Shown here: positions 63,459 through 64,000 of the stretch, piece after piece
Position numbering within the stretch: the first letter of the stretch is position 1
Layout: each line of letters opens with the position of its first letter
Source: Prevotella sp.
GTDB lineage: Bacteria; Bacteroidota; Bacteroidia; Bacteroidales; Bacteroidaceae
NCBI GenBank assembly: GCA_017623155.1
Contig: JAGAPR010000029.1
Span: forward strand, 1 to 64,000
Length of the DNA stretch: 64,000 bases
Direction: 5' to 3'
Program-made: the position numbers and the translations under genes
The notes under the pieces: generated by a model
Told to the model about the DNA's origin: nothing
Databases searched by the model: none
The model's input: the letters and a program-made list of their open reading frames with translations, nothing else

Positions 63459-64000
63459 TTATTCTTTGTAATCAAGCTTTACCACGATGACACGTATACG
63501 CTGGTCGTCGCCATCGGTTTTTATTTTGGCGATGTGCCAGTCTTCGGGAAAGAAGAGAAAGAACTTATCCGGTGTCGAATCATAGAACTTTGTCTTGTCC
63601 AACTCATATTTGTAATGTATCACGTCGGGGCGGTATTTGGTGTTTGGCTCGCTCGTGTTGTGGTCTATTATTCCAAATCTTTCGGTGCCTTTCACCACAT
63701 ATTGGAAGTCGATGTGATGATAGTGGCTCTCGCTACGGCGCTTTGCCAGTTCGCCGTTCTCGCTGTCTTCCACACTCACCACGAGCTGCGTGCCCTCTAT
63801 GGGGTGTTTCCCCGCCGGTATGGCGAGCAGGTCTGTCGATGCGAGCCAGCGGAACATGGCATCCCATTGTGCTGTGTTTTTGGCATATTGTTCATAAAAG
63901 TCCACGGCGTTTACGCTCTCGTGTGGCGCGGCGGCGGTAAATCCGTTGCGCCATTTCCCTTTTTTCATCCACTTGGCCGCTTTCTTTTGAATAGCCTTGT
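63459..64000 (-). CDS. YhcH/YjgK/YiaL family protein (5' partial)
   Basis: At least 179 residues. The cupin-like family domain is seen in IEGTQLVVSVEDSENGELAK, ESHYHHIDFQYVVKGTERFG and the end FFLFFPEDWHIAKIKTDGDDQ, with His and Glu residues that could bind a metal. Members are linked to sugar (sialic acid or similar) metabolism or biofilm in E. coli, with weak evidence. An ATG exists at 63968, but the frame stays open to the window edge with family-like residues (KAIQKKAAKWMKKGKWRNGF), so the true start, probably with a signal peptide, lies outside. Confidence 0.85.
   Translation of the reverse strand, partial: KAIQKKAAKWMKKGKWRNGFTAAAPHESVNAVDFYEQYAKNTAQWDAMFRWLASTDLLAIPAGKHPIEGTQLVVSVEDSENGELAKRRSESHYHHIDFQYVVKGTERFGIIDHNTSEPNTKYRPDVIHYKYELDKTKFYDSTPDKFFLFFPEDWHIAKIKTDGDDQRIRVIVVKLDYKE

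Overview
The window is a piece of a Bacteroidales chromosome. The support is: promoter boxes of the Bacteroidetes type (TAnnTTTG, most often TATCTTTGCA) in front of many genes; a type IX secretion / gliding operon (porP, gldK-L-M-N); a type II-C CRISPR system with a 47-bp repeat starting GTTGTGATTTGC; Bacteroidetes-style extensions on ribosomal proteins such as L17; and DUF4831, PepSY-like, META and GH95 genes typical of gut Bacteroidales. A Muribaculaceae-like or related family is plausible, but this is inference.

Layout. 1-143 is the end of a secreted protein with a type IX sorting tail. 550-18140 is one long plus-strand block of translation genes (rpsL-rpsG-fusA, then the S10, spc and alpha clusters through secY, infA, rpmJ, rpoA and rplQ). 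The map gene, which I would expect between secY and infA, is absent. 18281-26967 is a complete II-C CRISPR locus: a divergent tracrRNA, cas9, cas1, cas2 and 37 repeats with 36 spacers, followed by a DUF2971 gene. 29187-35768 is the type IX secretion operon plus an outer-membrane barrel gene. 35863-43645 holds a DUF4831 gene, NAD(P)HX repair (nnr), hpt, adk, obgE, pgeF and a two-domain M23 peptidase. 43832-49199 on the minus strand carries a LysM/M23 peptidase and the pdxJ-DJ-1-ispD-recG operon. 49340-51922 has nadK and an ABC exporter. 51973-59177 on the minus strand has a TPR histidine kinase, a stand-alone AICAR formyltransferase, META and PepSY-like envelope proteins and a GH95 fucosidase. 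60208-61336 is an ECF sigma factor with a membrane partner. 61480-64000 is a UPF1-like helicase and a YhcH-family gene cut by the window edge.

Most notable. (1) Every CRISPR repeat, read in the crRNA direction, holds a full Bacteroidetes promoter (TTG, 19 bp, TATCTTTG). Its core is identical over 21 bases to the promoter region of obgE in the same window, so each spacer may be transcribed from its own promoter. (2) Three intergenic copies of an undescribed element carry four tandem 22-bp units built on an imperfect GGCC-centred palindrome, and a fourth site upstream of a peptidase gene has the same 4 x 22 design with a different word. (3) Smaller oddities include a 20-residue insertion in L23, an inverted-repeat insertion kept in frame inside a helicase, a low-complexity N-terminus on the DUF2971 protein, a 20-bp perfect hairpin between cas2 and the array, and G/C homopolymer tracts.
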